From positions 26,927,100 through 26,991,099 of the forward strand of contig NC_065554.1 of NCBI RefSeq assembly GCF_022605725.1: a stretch of 64,000 nucleotides of DNA. Direction: 5' to 3'. This stretch comes from Anthonomus grandis grandis (taxonomy: Eukaryota > Arthropoda > Insecta > Coleoptera > Curculionidae). Made by a program: the position numbers and the translations under genes. The notes under the pieces are model-generated. The model saw nothing but the letters and a program-made list of their open reading frames with translations, had not been told where the DNA came from and did not search any database. Below, in pieces: positions 1 through 10,796 of this stretch; the first letter of the stretch is position 1; every line of letters begins with the position of its first letter.

Positions 1-2100
1 AATATCCTTTTTCACACTTTTTTTTTCTAAATACTTCTAATAACTTTTTAGGGGCACCACCTAGAGCCAAATAGTTTATGGACGGTTTATAGCGTGTGAT
101 GAGGAGAATGTTTTCCAATATTAACCGTACTTCTAGATAAAACCGTTTTTGAGTTATCAATCTTTGATTATTTTTCACTTTGAAAATTAATGGTGTGTGC
201 TGTGGGCAATCCGAATATATCATTATCTTTTACCAAATCCTGTTCTTTTAGCCGTGATAATTCGGAAAAGTTTTGACGTTTTAGAATTCACCGTATATTA
301 TTATATTTATAATTCATGCGACACAGTGGATCATACAAGGCATTTTGTTAGGCAAAAATTATAATGCAGTGGGTCCTAATGATAAAAAAAATTTAATCGG
401 GATTTACTGTATCATTATTTTATGTGGGATTTTTTTGTTTTTTTGCCCGATTTAAATGACATTTGGTATTTGGGGTTTATTTAGGAAATAATTATTGATT
501 TTTAATAAATTTTTGAAATATTGAGTTTTAGGATCATGTGACTATCACAACTTATTACATGCAAAACTTTTTCTTTAAAATTCTTCAAATCATCCTTTAT
601 AGTCTGCACATCGATCTTAATAGCATTACTTTTCAGTTTAACCTCTTGCAACAGTTAAAAAGTTAACTTTTATAGTGTTGCTTGTCTGATATCTAATAAA
701 TTTAGAACTTACGTAAAGGGATAAAATCTATTCAATCATTGAAAAAATGCCTTAAACGAAACAACCCCCTTTAACAAATTGAATAATAAATTGATACGGC
801 AAGAGTAACTTAAGTAATACAATCTACCCTGCAATTTATCAATCTAAAAGTACCAAAAACCACCCTCCCGAACCTCTTGACCTCATAAATTCTTCAATCA
901 AGGAGGTCATTCGTAAACCGGACCCCATATATCTCCCAAGAAAAGCTCGTATATTTACCCTTACACATGTATGCAAAAGAATGCGGCTGTAAATCTTTGC
1001 AAAACCGGAAATGCCCGGACAATGGGACCGGAAGTGGCGGATATGCCCGGATAAGTTAATGTGCGGTATCAGGGAGGAAGCTTAGTAAAGAAACGACGAG
1101 GTATTTATGTCGTTTTGTATGAATAAAAATGGAGCTACTAAATCCGCGAGTGAGAAATTTAATCAACAAAACTCACTTGCGTATATAATCGAGATGACAT
1201 TTAGCCGGGGTTTAGAATATGTGCGATTTGCATTTTAATCACCGCTACGCTGGTGATGTCTCACTTTTACCGATGGATGTTCGGATGTTGCCCTCCCGTT
1301 TCTCTGGGTTGTGTTAATCAACTCGCGTTTTCAGTTCTCTGGGATTTGCCATGGGGTGATAATTAATTTTCTGCCAATTTTGCTTTGATTTTAAGGACTC
1401 GTCCGGGCTTTAAATCGCACCGGTGAATTAAGTATTTGTCTGGAACGGTAAATAATTAGATTTAATGCCTTTATGTAAGTTCATATAATCAACAAAATGC
1501 AACAAAAAAAGGTCGTTTTATCAAATCCGGAATAGCTGCTAAACGAATCCTAACCCCAAATAAAAACAGAGAAAAAAAAGGAATAAAATAACTTTAAATT
1601 ACGTCTATTGCGAGGCCAACCCGCCTTAACTTCCTGTTCTAATTTAAACAGCCCGTTTTCGGGCAATAAAAATGTACGCCTTCTGTGGCTGAAAAACGTC
1701 TTTTTATTTATTACCAAGGTACGCTCTGTTGAGTAGTAGAGCAGAGAAATTAATAAAAATTACTGAGATTATTTTTATGGGAACTAAAAGATCATCTTCT
1801 CTATTAGTCAGAACTTTGGTGGTTTTCTATTTTTGTGAACTATTGGACAGGGTCTGTATTTGTTAGGACCTCGATGGTTTCCTATTTAACGTACTGGAGT
1901 TTTTTTTTATTGTCAGAATGTCATTTGGGTTTTGTTCATGTAAAGCGTCCGAAAATTATCATGGTTTATTTTAATTTTGACGATTTTCCGGATATAGCGT
2001 AGAAATAGGTTTTCCACTAATAATTTGATTCATGTCTACCGAGAAACTTTTTTAGGTCTCCTAAAGGTAGTTGCCAGTTTTGTCTATATAGGGGTTTTTT
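1..2100. other. Unique intergenic or intronic DNA
   Basis: No coding region, RNA gene or mobile element is recognisable. The part around 880-1450 is clearly richer in G+C than its surroundings and repeats short CCGGA/CCCGGA words (for example near 1005-1055), as single-copy DNA conserved for regulation often does. This is a composition argument only. Confidence 0.4.
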
Positions 2101-2205
2101 CATGTTTTACTTGAAAGCCTTAAGCTTATGTAAGAAAAGTATAGATACAAAAATTATAAATTATTTTATCACTTATAATTGTCTTAAAAATTATTTTTTT
2201 CTCAG

Positions 2206-2563
2206 GCAATTATTTTCTGCAAAAAAAACGTTTTTTATTAATCCTATCCTTAACCCCCCCACCCACCCCACACAACTTACCAGTAAAAAATTGTGTTTAA
2301 AAAATCATTGTTTTTCAAAATAATACGCATGAATAACAGCTGGTTTCATCACTAATATCTAATCTAATAACACAGTTTGTTTACCTTAATTTGATATAAT
2401 TATATATCTGTTTATTAAAAAATATTTAATACAAAAATAAGATTGGATATTATGGACATAAAACGGTGATTTTTCAAAAGAATTTTTTTACTGGGAAAAT
2501 GTTTGGGGTGGGTGGGGGGGTAAGGGTTGTGTTGATGAAAAACAATGTTTTTGCAGAAAATAT
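2206..2563. repeat. Inverted repeat with G/C-tract arms
   Basis: The left arm (about 2206-2315) and right arm (about 2457-2563) are imperfect reverse complements; both hold an AAAACNxTTTTT-type segment and a run of C (left) or G (right). The G side at 2505-2526 has four runs of three or more G separated by one to three bases, a G-quadruplex pattern. The C side at 2254-2269 gives the same on the opposite strand. A segment near 2441-2481 (GATTGGAT...GGAC...CGGTGATTTTTCAAAAG) recurs near 2651-2691, so this is part of a larger repeat family. A related C-run segment seems to occur near 49690-49850. Confidence 0.6.
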
Positions 2564-3179
2564 GTATTTATTATTTAATTTAATAACACTGTTTACTAAA
2601 ACTTTAAAAAAAAATTGTGTATAAATATTCAGTATAAAAACGGTGATATGAGATTGGATAATTTGGACGAAAACAATGATTTTTCAAAAGTTAAAAAGAA
2701 TCAGCAACATCCCAGTTTTTTTCCTGGAAAATTCACATTTTATATTTGAATTATAGTAACTTAGCTGATCGTTAGCCATGTCCTGCATAGACCACATTTT
2801 CGTTAAAGAGAACCAAAGTAATGTCAACTCAGACCTTTATCTTAAGCAATTGAGCAATACCCAATTTTTTAATAAATAACGTGGACAAAATCATTACAAA
2901 ATTCGACCATAAAAAAATATTAAGAATTGATAATTCAAAAATCTTAGACTCCACAAGTAGCATGGAATTTATTTTACAAAATTCTTAGAGCAATGAATGG
3001 TTGATGTAAAATATCTGAAACTACAAAAGTTTAAAGATATATGAAAATTAAACTTTGGATCACCATTGAAATTATCAAGATTTACTAAAATAGGAAATGA
3101 CTAAAAATAAATCACTTATCGAGAGATACAAGAGAACAACTTTTAATGAATAATAAATAAAGCAAAATCCAGATACCAT

Positions 3180-3730
3180 AGTGAATGTATCAAACTCCTT
3201 AAAGACAATCATTTATATCTACTAAAGAAAAAATAGCAATTGTAGAATCATGAGAAATTAACACTTAATATAGATAAAACCAAGTGCATTACATTTTCCT
3301 TAACAGATGCCAACAAATCAAATTAGAATTCCTTGACTATGACGACTTATGTATATATTTTTAAAAATCCGTTAATTTATAAACAAAAGACTTCTTATTT
3401 TAATTTATAAGGCCCTGGTAAAATCGATCTTGCAGGATACCAAAGTGCTGTGGGGTGATCTTTATTCAAATGCACTTGAGCCTTTGAACGTGTGCAGCAT
3501 TATATACTTAATGGTCGAATGTTGCGCTTCTATAATAACCTATCAAACCTTAGCCATTCCTATCTAAAAGAAAGATTTTTGACAAGTATGGGCCCTAAAG
3601 GGCTTAAAGTGTATATAGTTTATTATGAATAAACGTAAAAAAGGTGTAAGCCAGTTATATTTGCTAAGTATGAGACATATCTTAGTATTGAAAGAACTCG
3701 TCCATTATCTCAAAGAGACCTACGTAACTA
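3180..3730 (+). pseudogene. Non-LTR retrotransposon RT tail, decayed
   Basis: The translation contains an NIDKTKCITFS segment (from 3267), the usual 'thumb' text of Jockey/CR1-type reverse transcriptases after the catalytic motif. A second piece around 3440-3490 reads LWGDLYSNALEPLNV, as in the C-terminal region of the same proteins. The two pieces are in different frames and stops lie between them, so at least one frameshift has occurred. No 5' part or target-site duplication was found. The fragment runs up to the palindrome at 3731. The family call rests on motif text alone; clade is uncertain. Confidence 0.5.
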
Positions 3731-3812
3731 GAGAAAAAAAAAAGAAAACTCCAAGTCTCAGTCTCAAAATGAATTTTGAGACTGAGACTTGGAGTTTTTA
3801 TTTTTTTTTTCT
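3731..3812. repeat. Near-perfect palindrome of about 80 bp
   Basis: A perfect 26-bp arm (3745-3770) is followed by a two-base centre and its exact reverse complement (3773-3798). The pairing continues almost perfectly outward through A-rich (left) and T-rich (right) flanks to about 3731 and 3812. The core reads CTCCAAGTCTCAGTCTC. Such perfection next to decayed sequence suggests a recent origin, for example a snap-back duplication, or that it keeps being re-copied. Confidence 0.9.
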
Positions 3813-4139
3813 ATATCTTAGTATAATTTGAACTTGCAGCATTTTGTTGACTTTTTATTTTGCTAGGCAGTCTTGCTGTGAGTTATTTCTGAATGTATAT
3901 GAAATTATTTAATTTATTTTAAATAGCATGATTATATCATCATTGTATACTTTGGGTGTAAGTACCTGCACGATTTGGGAAGCGTTCGATGCCATTTTAT
4001 TAATTTTTCATATTTTTTATTTAGTAAGTACAGTTTGCTTAATAAGTTACCTATCTTTCTTAAAATTATTAATTTATCTTTGGAGCTGTTGGATTTTTGC
4101 TCTTGTACACATTTGCTCTTCTAAATAAACTAGATGTAT

Positions 4140-5990
4140 AATAATAAAGAATTAAATAATAGCCAAATTTTTAATACTACTTTAAAACTTGAAAACAGTG
4201 AAACCATTAACTGCTCCTGGTCTCCACTTTAGTTCAATATTTACAGACCAAATCAACTTTTGACGTAATTAAATCTAAAACTACAAAAAAAGACAACACC
4301 CACAAATTCAACTAAAAATGTTTACGCATAAACTTTAAGTACGTGACTCCCGTTTTACCAGGCAAGTGATAAACTTTCTCCAGTTGAAACTGACTAATAA
4401 ATTCAAAAAGAGTCGACAAGCCTTTTCCTGAACGATGGTCACTTCAAGGGGGTTTCCTTTCCTCACGTGTCTGGAAAAGACCTCGCTCCACTTTTCCACA
4501 AACCGGACGTTTCGTGCCGTTAACCGTCTTCGTGCTGAAAGTGGTTAAAGCATCCGTTACCTGTGTCGAAGCTAATTACCTTGATAATGGGGGTAATGGG
4601 GATTTGTTTACTTTTGCCATAAAAATATTAAGTTAATTAAAGAGGAACTACTCACTAACCTCACTGGAACCCCATTAAATCCCCCTTAGGGACCCTTGGG
4701 GAGTTAATTTAAAAACAAATCAAACAGATCCAAGCCATTATTTTCCGTCTTACTTAATTCTAAGAAGGCCCTCACGGTCGTATCTCCAAAGTCCAATTTT
4801 TTATCCCCACATCCTTTTAAACAACATATAAATTATTTATAAACAAAAAACCGTAAGGTTGCGTCATTAGAACGGGCGTTTTCGATTGGTCAAAGCGCGG
4901 GCACTTGACCCGGACTCTTTCCGCACATCTGAAAAACTATTGGCCGGGATTCTGGAAAAGTTCGGTCGGTGGGCGGGGGCGCGGTTTCCAGGATTTTCTT
5001 CCCGGAAAGTTCCGTTCCAGATTGAGGGACGGATGGATGGAGAGAGCGTTTTTCTCTTGTTTTTCACCGCGTGTACGGTGAGTTTTATGACCGGAGATGG
5101 AATTTATGGGTGCCAGGGTATAATTGAGTGGTCGTAAATATTGGGAGAGTTCACTTGAATCACTACTTTTTTCAGTTTGTTGTTTTGTTCACGTTTTGGT
5201 AAAGTGATAGTTCCATGCTTAGGAGAAATTCAAATTCAAAATTTTAATATATTAAAAAAATATTACAAGCGAAACACATACAAAATTCGAAGCAAAAAAA
5301 ATTTTTCTTTTAAACGTGTGTCCTAAAATGCACCCCCTTCGATTCTTCCATCGATTATTGGAAAATTGACCAGAGTTATACGTTAAATCTTTTAACAATT
5401 TGCAAGTCTCCATTGTTTTAGGTCCTCTTGACAGTTTTGATCCCAAATGGTGTAAACCCAATTTTAGGAAAGGATTTAGGGGGTTTACCCTTTTGATGGC
5501 CCATATTCGCATGTTTCCAATAAGAAATTTGAAAATGTAGAAAACCATCTAATTAGCCATGAAGAAGTCTAAAATGATAATTTTTGCATTTTCTTTATAA
5601 AATTAATTTGATTTGACAAAAATTATAACAGATACAGCCCCCTTTGTATTTTCTAATTTAATAGTTTAATCGGGTTTAAAAAAAATGCTATCCTTTCGTT
5701 TATCAGCGATTTTCTCAAAAACGCTTAATTTTATCGAAAAAATGTTAGAGACAAAAATTTTAGATTTTTTTCTAGATAACCAGATGGTGTTGCTAGATTT
5801 TTAAGTTTTTCATAAGAAACATAAGATACGGACCATCAGAGGGTTGGGTTGAATCCTCCCCCAAAAATTGAATTTCCACCAATTTTGAAATGGAACATAA
5901 AAAGAGCATCCAAAATATGAAGACATGCAAATTTTCAGAACAATTGATGTATAATTGTAATTACAGTTCCATATTGAATATGATTTTTTC
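4140..5990. other. Unique DNA with GC-rich island
   Basis: No supported gene or element. The parts at about 4380-4570 and 4860-5110 are GC-richer than the rest. The short open frames across them overlap on both strands, which fits composition better than coding. Confidence 0.35.
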
Positions 5991-6005
5991 TTGAAAAATT
6001 GACAA

Positions 6006-6125
6006 AGCATGTAACCAGTATGCCTTCTACCCTGAATAATTGACTTAGCATGTAGCCAATGTGCTTAAACCATTGGAATATTTACAGAGCATGTAACCAG
6101 TGTGTTTTACCCTGAACCTTGAATT
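6006..6125. repeat. Three-copy minisatellite, about 42 bp
   Basis: The phrase AGCATGTAACC and its variants recur at 6006, 6047 and about 6088, each followed by a GTRTG and ACCCTGAA-like stretch. The spacing is about 41-42 bp. Confidence 0.6.
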
Positions 6126-6479
6126 TTTGACTTAAAGGAATGATTTTTTAGTGGATCAGGGCTGGAAAAAGCCTTAACCCCACACTAGGATGTCTGTTTG
6201 CAATTTTTTTTCACCTCTTTCTAAAAAAAAAAGATGGTAAGTATATTTAAGTTTCTGGAATAATACAACCAGTAGTTATTCCACAATCATTATTAAACTA
6301 CTCAAAGGACCTCTTCTGAACTAAATTGCTGGTAAAAACAAGTAACAAGTTTTACCTCATTCCATTCATAACCTCAAAATCAAAAGACTTTTTCAAAAAT
6401 GTACCAAGAAAATCCCTTGAGTTTGTACACATTTACAGCTAAAAAAATCATTAATTTCCGAGCGTTTCAGCTAAGGCAT

Positions 6480-6840
6480 TTATTTCTGTTTAAATGACAA
6501 CCTTTTTCGTAATTTTAAGGTAGTTAAAGTCAATTCTGTTTTGTTTCCAGACAGTTGAAGTGTTTTTTTTCCATTTTCAACTGCCTGGAAGAAATAACTG
6601 AGTATTTTATGAATTTTTCCAGGGGCGTTTAATCAGCGTCATTTTCTGTAGTTTGAACAATTTTTTTGGTCTCAACTACCTTCCAGAAGTCCAGAATAAT
6701 CGAAAAATTAATTTAAGTCCTTATTTAAGGACCCCAAATGCCTGGAATAAATAAGAAATTTATTGCGAACATAAGTCCTATTATCCTAATTGTAAAAAAT
6801 GCACCTCAAATGTCTGGAATAAAATTTAAAGTTAATTAAA
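6480..6840. repeat. CCAGGCA-motif cluster with hairpin
   Basis: A hairpin (arms about 6545-6559 and 6577-6591) pairs TTTCCAGACAGTTGAA with TTCAACTGCCTGGAA. Further TGCCTGGAA-type words lie near 6731 and 6816. It is one of several patches of the dispersed motif family that dominates 36-41 kb. The next 480 bases (6840-7320) are simple AT-rich sequence with nothing recognisable. Confidence 0.6.
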
Positions 6841-7324
6841 TTAAAGTTATATAAAAATTTGAGTCATTTTAGTTTGTTCCACTGTGTAAATTGTGATATA
6901 TTAATATTAAATATTTTTTTTTATTTAGTTGCTCCTATGACGTTTAAATATTTTTAAAAAGTATATAATATTTTTTTAAATTAGTTTAATTTTTATTTGG
7001 CGTTTAATTTTTTTTAAGAATTAAATTTAAAAAAAATTAGCGCTGTTCATTAGTACCTATGCTTTAAAAAAAGAAAGAAAAAACAAAAAATTAATTTGCA
7101 AAAAAAAATTGTAAAAACATATTTTTGCACATTGCAATAGACTACGTTGAAAATAAAACACAATTTACCAATCACCACTAACCTTAAACGTATACTTGAA
7201 TCAAACGAAGAAAATATAAAGAATATAAAAAAATATGAAAAAGAAAAACGTATAAATGGCCCCAGATGCTGATGTGCCTTTATAAAAATTACATTCCCTC
7301 TCTTTTTCTTTTAGTAAACAGGGA

Positions 7325-7933
7325 GTGAAAAATATTACATTTTAAAATTATTTTGACAAATACAGGCTGTTCACAAAAGGCGTGGTAGCAGAAATTTACG
7401 TTTTTTGAAGAAATTTGAATGTCATATTTTAACGTCATACTATAATCAAGTAATTTTTCAATTAGAGACAGTTGAAAATAAATTTTTTCAACTTTAAGAG
7501 GCTATATTATAAATGCATAACTATTTAGTACAGTATAAAATATTTTTTCATTTCTATCTTCTCTTTTATTTTTTTTTCTTTATTTACATTTATTTTTTCG
7601 ACATTTTGAGGAAAAACAAGTGATAATAGCATTTTTTTAAAATTAAATACATCTTTAAAAGTCAAGATTGGAATGTAAGAATCATTTTATCCTGTGACAA
7701 GTAGTTATGGATCTGTAGCCTCTTAAAATTGAAGAAATCTAAATCTAACTGTTTCTTATTAAAAAACTACTTGATTAAATTATGGCATAAAATTTCCTAC
7801 AATTTTACGAACAATATAGAAATTAAACAATATATTAAGTCTTCTATTTGAAAAAACATAAATTTCTAGTGCCTCGCCTTCTGTGAACACCTTGTATGAG
7901 TCAAAATAATTTTAAAATGTAGCTTTTTTCACC
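7325..7933. mobile_element. Inverted-repeat element, MITE-like
   Basis: The left arm (about 7325-7530) and right arm (about 7690-7933) are imperfect reverse complements over roughly 200 bp. Inside the arms, TACAGGCTGTTCACAAAAGGCG (from 7361) faces CGCCTTCTGTGAACACCTTGTA (to 7896), which looks like the ends of a non-autonomous DNA transposon. The central part has no coding capacity. Similarity extends outside these possible ends (TTTTAAAATTATTTTGAC on both sides), so the true termini are unclear. Confidence 0.6.
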
Positions 7934-7956
7934 TTCTGCACACAAGAGAAAATTGA

Positions 7957-8131
7957 TTTTTTTTCTTCAAAAATATAAGCACAATGGAGGAATGGAGTAT
8001 TCACTTTAACCCTATATTTATGTAACATTTTCAATTGAGATGCATAATTTAAATGTACACGACGAACTTTTCATTAATATTTCGCTGAGATCATTATTTC
8101 AATAAGGAAAAATATTGTTTCTGATGATATA
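7957..8131 (+). repeat. Direct repeat of 175 bp, copy 1
   Basis: Nearly identical to 9134-9308, in the same orientation, about 1.18 kb away. It begins in a T-run followed by TTCAAAAATATAA and ends at CTGATGATATA. It contains one copy of the ATGCATAATTTAAATGTACA motif discussed in the findings. Copy 1 ends where the palindromic arm zone starts. Confidence 0.85.
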
Positions 8132-8150
8132 AACGGATTTTTTAAATCTG

Positions 8151-8859
8151 AAGAACTGCTATTATTGTTTAATTAAATTATGCATAAAGATACAATATAC
8201 TGATGTTAAATTAAAGCATAATATAAATAATCAATTTGTTAAGAAAATTTATTTTAGGATTCTTTAATTATTTTTTTCCATCGATTGATATAATTTTAAT
8301 AATTCCTTTGGAAACCTTACAAATAGTTTAGTATTTATTAAATATTATCTTAAATTTGAAAAATTCTTTTTTTTTGCATAAGAAATTGTTACCCAAGTAT
8401 AATTAAGTTATGCATAAAAATATCTCATTATTTTTTCATAAATTAAGGATAGTTTAATTATCAAGAAAAAGGAAAGTGTCACTCATATACAATTAAATTA
8501 TGCATACAATTTTTGAATTTATTTACTCTTTGATTTAATTTTTAATTTACTAAACCCTATTGATTAATCAAGAAAAAAATTAAATATATCATATATTAAA
8601 TTATTGAGTTCTTAAATCAACTTTAAGGATATTTATATATTTTAATCAATTATATTTTTTTGTTATCTACCATAATTTCGAGTATTATATGGCTTTTATC
8701 AGATTTTTTATATACATATATAAACATAGATATTTGATCTGTAGTCTATTTTCATATAAATTCAATTTCTTTCATTATATCAATAATCAACAATTTATTA
8801 AATAACATGTTTATATGCTTTGATAAGTCGATTTAACGGAATAATTTATAATCTAATCA
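8151..8859 (+). repeat. Left arm of a 6-kb inverted-repeat structure
   Basis: This stretch is the imperfect reverse complement of 13399-14115. Homology runs the full length with small gaps, from AAGAACTGCTATTATTG at the outer end to TTATAATCTAATCA at the inner end. It contains at least three copies of ATGCATAAYTTAATT in reverse orientation (near 8177, 8405 and 8494). No coding capacity. Inside the arm, near 8905-8965, a further partial copy of the outer end occurs, so the family is internally reiterated. Confidence 0.85.
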
Positions 8860-9133
8860 TATATACAACAGTACTTATAAAAAGTTCTCTATATATTACG
8901 TGTACTGAAAAAATACCTGTATTCTTCATTAATTATTCAATTAACTGTTATTGTGAGTTAAATTTAAATACAATTTCATAGCAATCAAACTAGTAATAAA
9001 ATGCAGGCAAATAAAGGAAAGTTTGAGACGTTTCTAGGTAAGATATATTTAAATAAAATATGTTTATTTTAAAAATAATTTAATGAAACGGCTTATTAAT
9101 ATTAAAAGACAACTTGAAAACTTGAAAAAATTT

Positions 9134-9308
9134 ATTTTTTTCTTCAAAAATATAACCACCATGGAGGAATGGAGTACTAACTTTAACCCTGTATTTATGT
9201 ATCATTTTCACTTGAGATGCATAATTTAAATGTACATGATGAACTTTTCATTAATATTTCGCTGAGATTATTATTTCAATAAGCAAAAATATTGTTCCTG
9301 ATGATATA
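9134..9308 (+). repeat. Direct repeat of 175 bp, copy 2
   Basis: Second copy of 7957-8131, ending at CTGATGATATA. What follows (from 9309) is quite different from what follows copy 1, so the copies mark breakpoints of separate insertions or a rearrangement. Confidence 0.85.
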
Positions 9309-9309
9309 C

Positions 9310-10290
9310 CATGTCGATATTTGAGAAAAAAAAGAGGACAGATGAGAGACCCCTTATCCACGTATTACATAACGTTTTCGAGTCAATATTCCAGCATAAA
9401 CTGACTCAAAAAACGTCTATAAATAAAACTGCTTTTATAGAGTATCTCGAATACCGGTCCTTCGGGAGGCAAATATTTGTTATAAAAAAAATATAATTTG
9501 CGCCAATTCGTATTCAATTTTCGGCCTCCGTCGGCCACTTAAATTTTATCTTCGCCCTTTATCGCTCCCCCCTCTGTTCCTTGACCGTTTTCGCGCATTT
9601 CCATATCTCTAAAACCCTCGAAAATTGTTTTCGATGTCCGGTCGGTTTTTCCAATAAACTTTCCGGCGGGTCATAAAAATAACGATAAATATTTATTGGT
9701 TCCGGGACCTCTTCTGAGTTGTTTATTAAAAGAGAATGGACTTAATAGTGCTAAGAGAGGTTTAAGGTATAATCATTTTTCTGTTAATTCCTAATGAATT
9801 TTCATCTGTAGGAGTCATATTAAGAGCAAAAGTTTACTATTTATCTGAATTTTTTCAAAAAGTATATCGCGTACATTTAAGTTATGCATCAGATGTCAAA
9901 ATATTATGCAATATAGACCTAAAAATGCTCGTAAATAAGAATCTTTTTATTAGAATTTATTTGATTTATTAGAAAAAGTAAGTTGCCATTTCTTTGGCTA
10001 TTAAGCAAGGTTTTTAAGGTAAGTACTTGGATCTGGGGTATGATTACGTCAACTGTACGGTCTTAAGATGTTTAAAAACCTAAAGAAAAATATAATAAAT
10101 ATTAACTTAGATCATCGTTTTTAAATGCAAGAAACAGAGCTACCTATCTGACTATAGCGTTGTAAACACACTTTTATGTTATTCTCCCGGATTTTATAAT
10201 ATGATGCCTGGTCAAATTCAAAGTACAAAGAAATTTAAAAAGGAGGTAGTATATATTTTGAGCAAAGATATTCACATTTTTAATGATTTA
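9310..10290. other. Unique DNA inside the inverted-repeat structure
   Basis: The part at 9490-9700 is GC-richer and looks like single-copy host DNA. That argues against the whole 8.1-14.1 kb being one mobile element. A reversed ATGCATAACTTAAATGTAC motif lies near 9868-9890. No gene is seen. Confidence 0.35.
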
Positions 10291-10297
10291 ATAAACC

Positions 10298-10770
10298 TTA
10301 AGTAAGATATGCGATACACGAAATTTCTTTTGTGATATTAGATAAATATAAAAACTTTACAGGTACCCGATTAGACTTCTTCTCAAAATAGACTTGGTTG
10401 GATGGGTAAGACATTTTTAGATCTATGCTTGCTATGTAACTACTTGTATATTGTGTAATTTTTTTAAACCCATGTGAAGTATGGAATTTGGGAATTGTGT
10501 ATTTATGTTTGCGCCTAATGGTGATATTGTGAACTGCAGACCTAGTAAGAAAAAGACAATCTAACTGAGTACTATTTATTGATAAATTCATGTTCTTATG
10601 TAAAAAACTACCCAAATGAAGTCTCCAACGATTATCCATTCTGAGCCATTTAAGCTGGTTAACATTATGTGATATATGATCACGTCTACTCAAGCCAAAT
10701 ATTAGTCTGCAACAGGCGTTTTGCATGACTTGTATCTTATTTTTTTCAAATTAAGTAAGACATGGAAAGT
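10298..10770 (-). pseudogene. Non-LTR retrotransposon RT C-terminus
   Basis: Read on the minus strand from about 10770, the frame stays open to 10298. It gives a segment typical of the region after the RT domain in CR1/Jockey-like elements: KIQVMQNACCRLIFGL, then HISHNVNQLKWLRMDNR, then HTSHGFKKITQY. In this family these lines follow the RT thumb and close the protein. The open frame is about 155 codons, far shorter than a full ORF2 of about 900. The 5' part is missing. The fragment lies just before the 171-bp satellite and inside the large inverted repeat. It is among the least decayed coding remnants in the window. Confidence 0.75.
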
Positions 10771-10796
10771 AAATAAAATCACAATAGTTGAATCTT

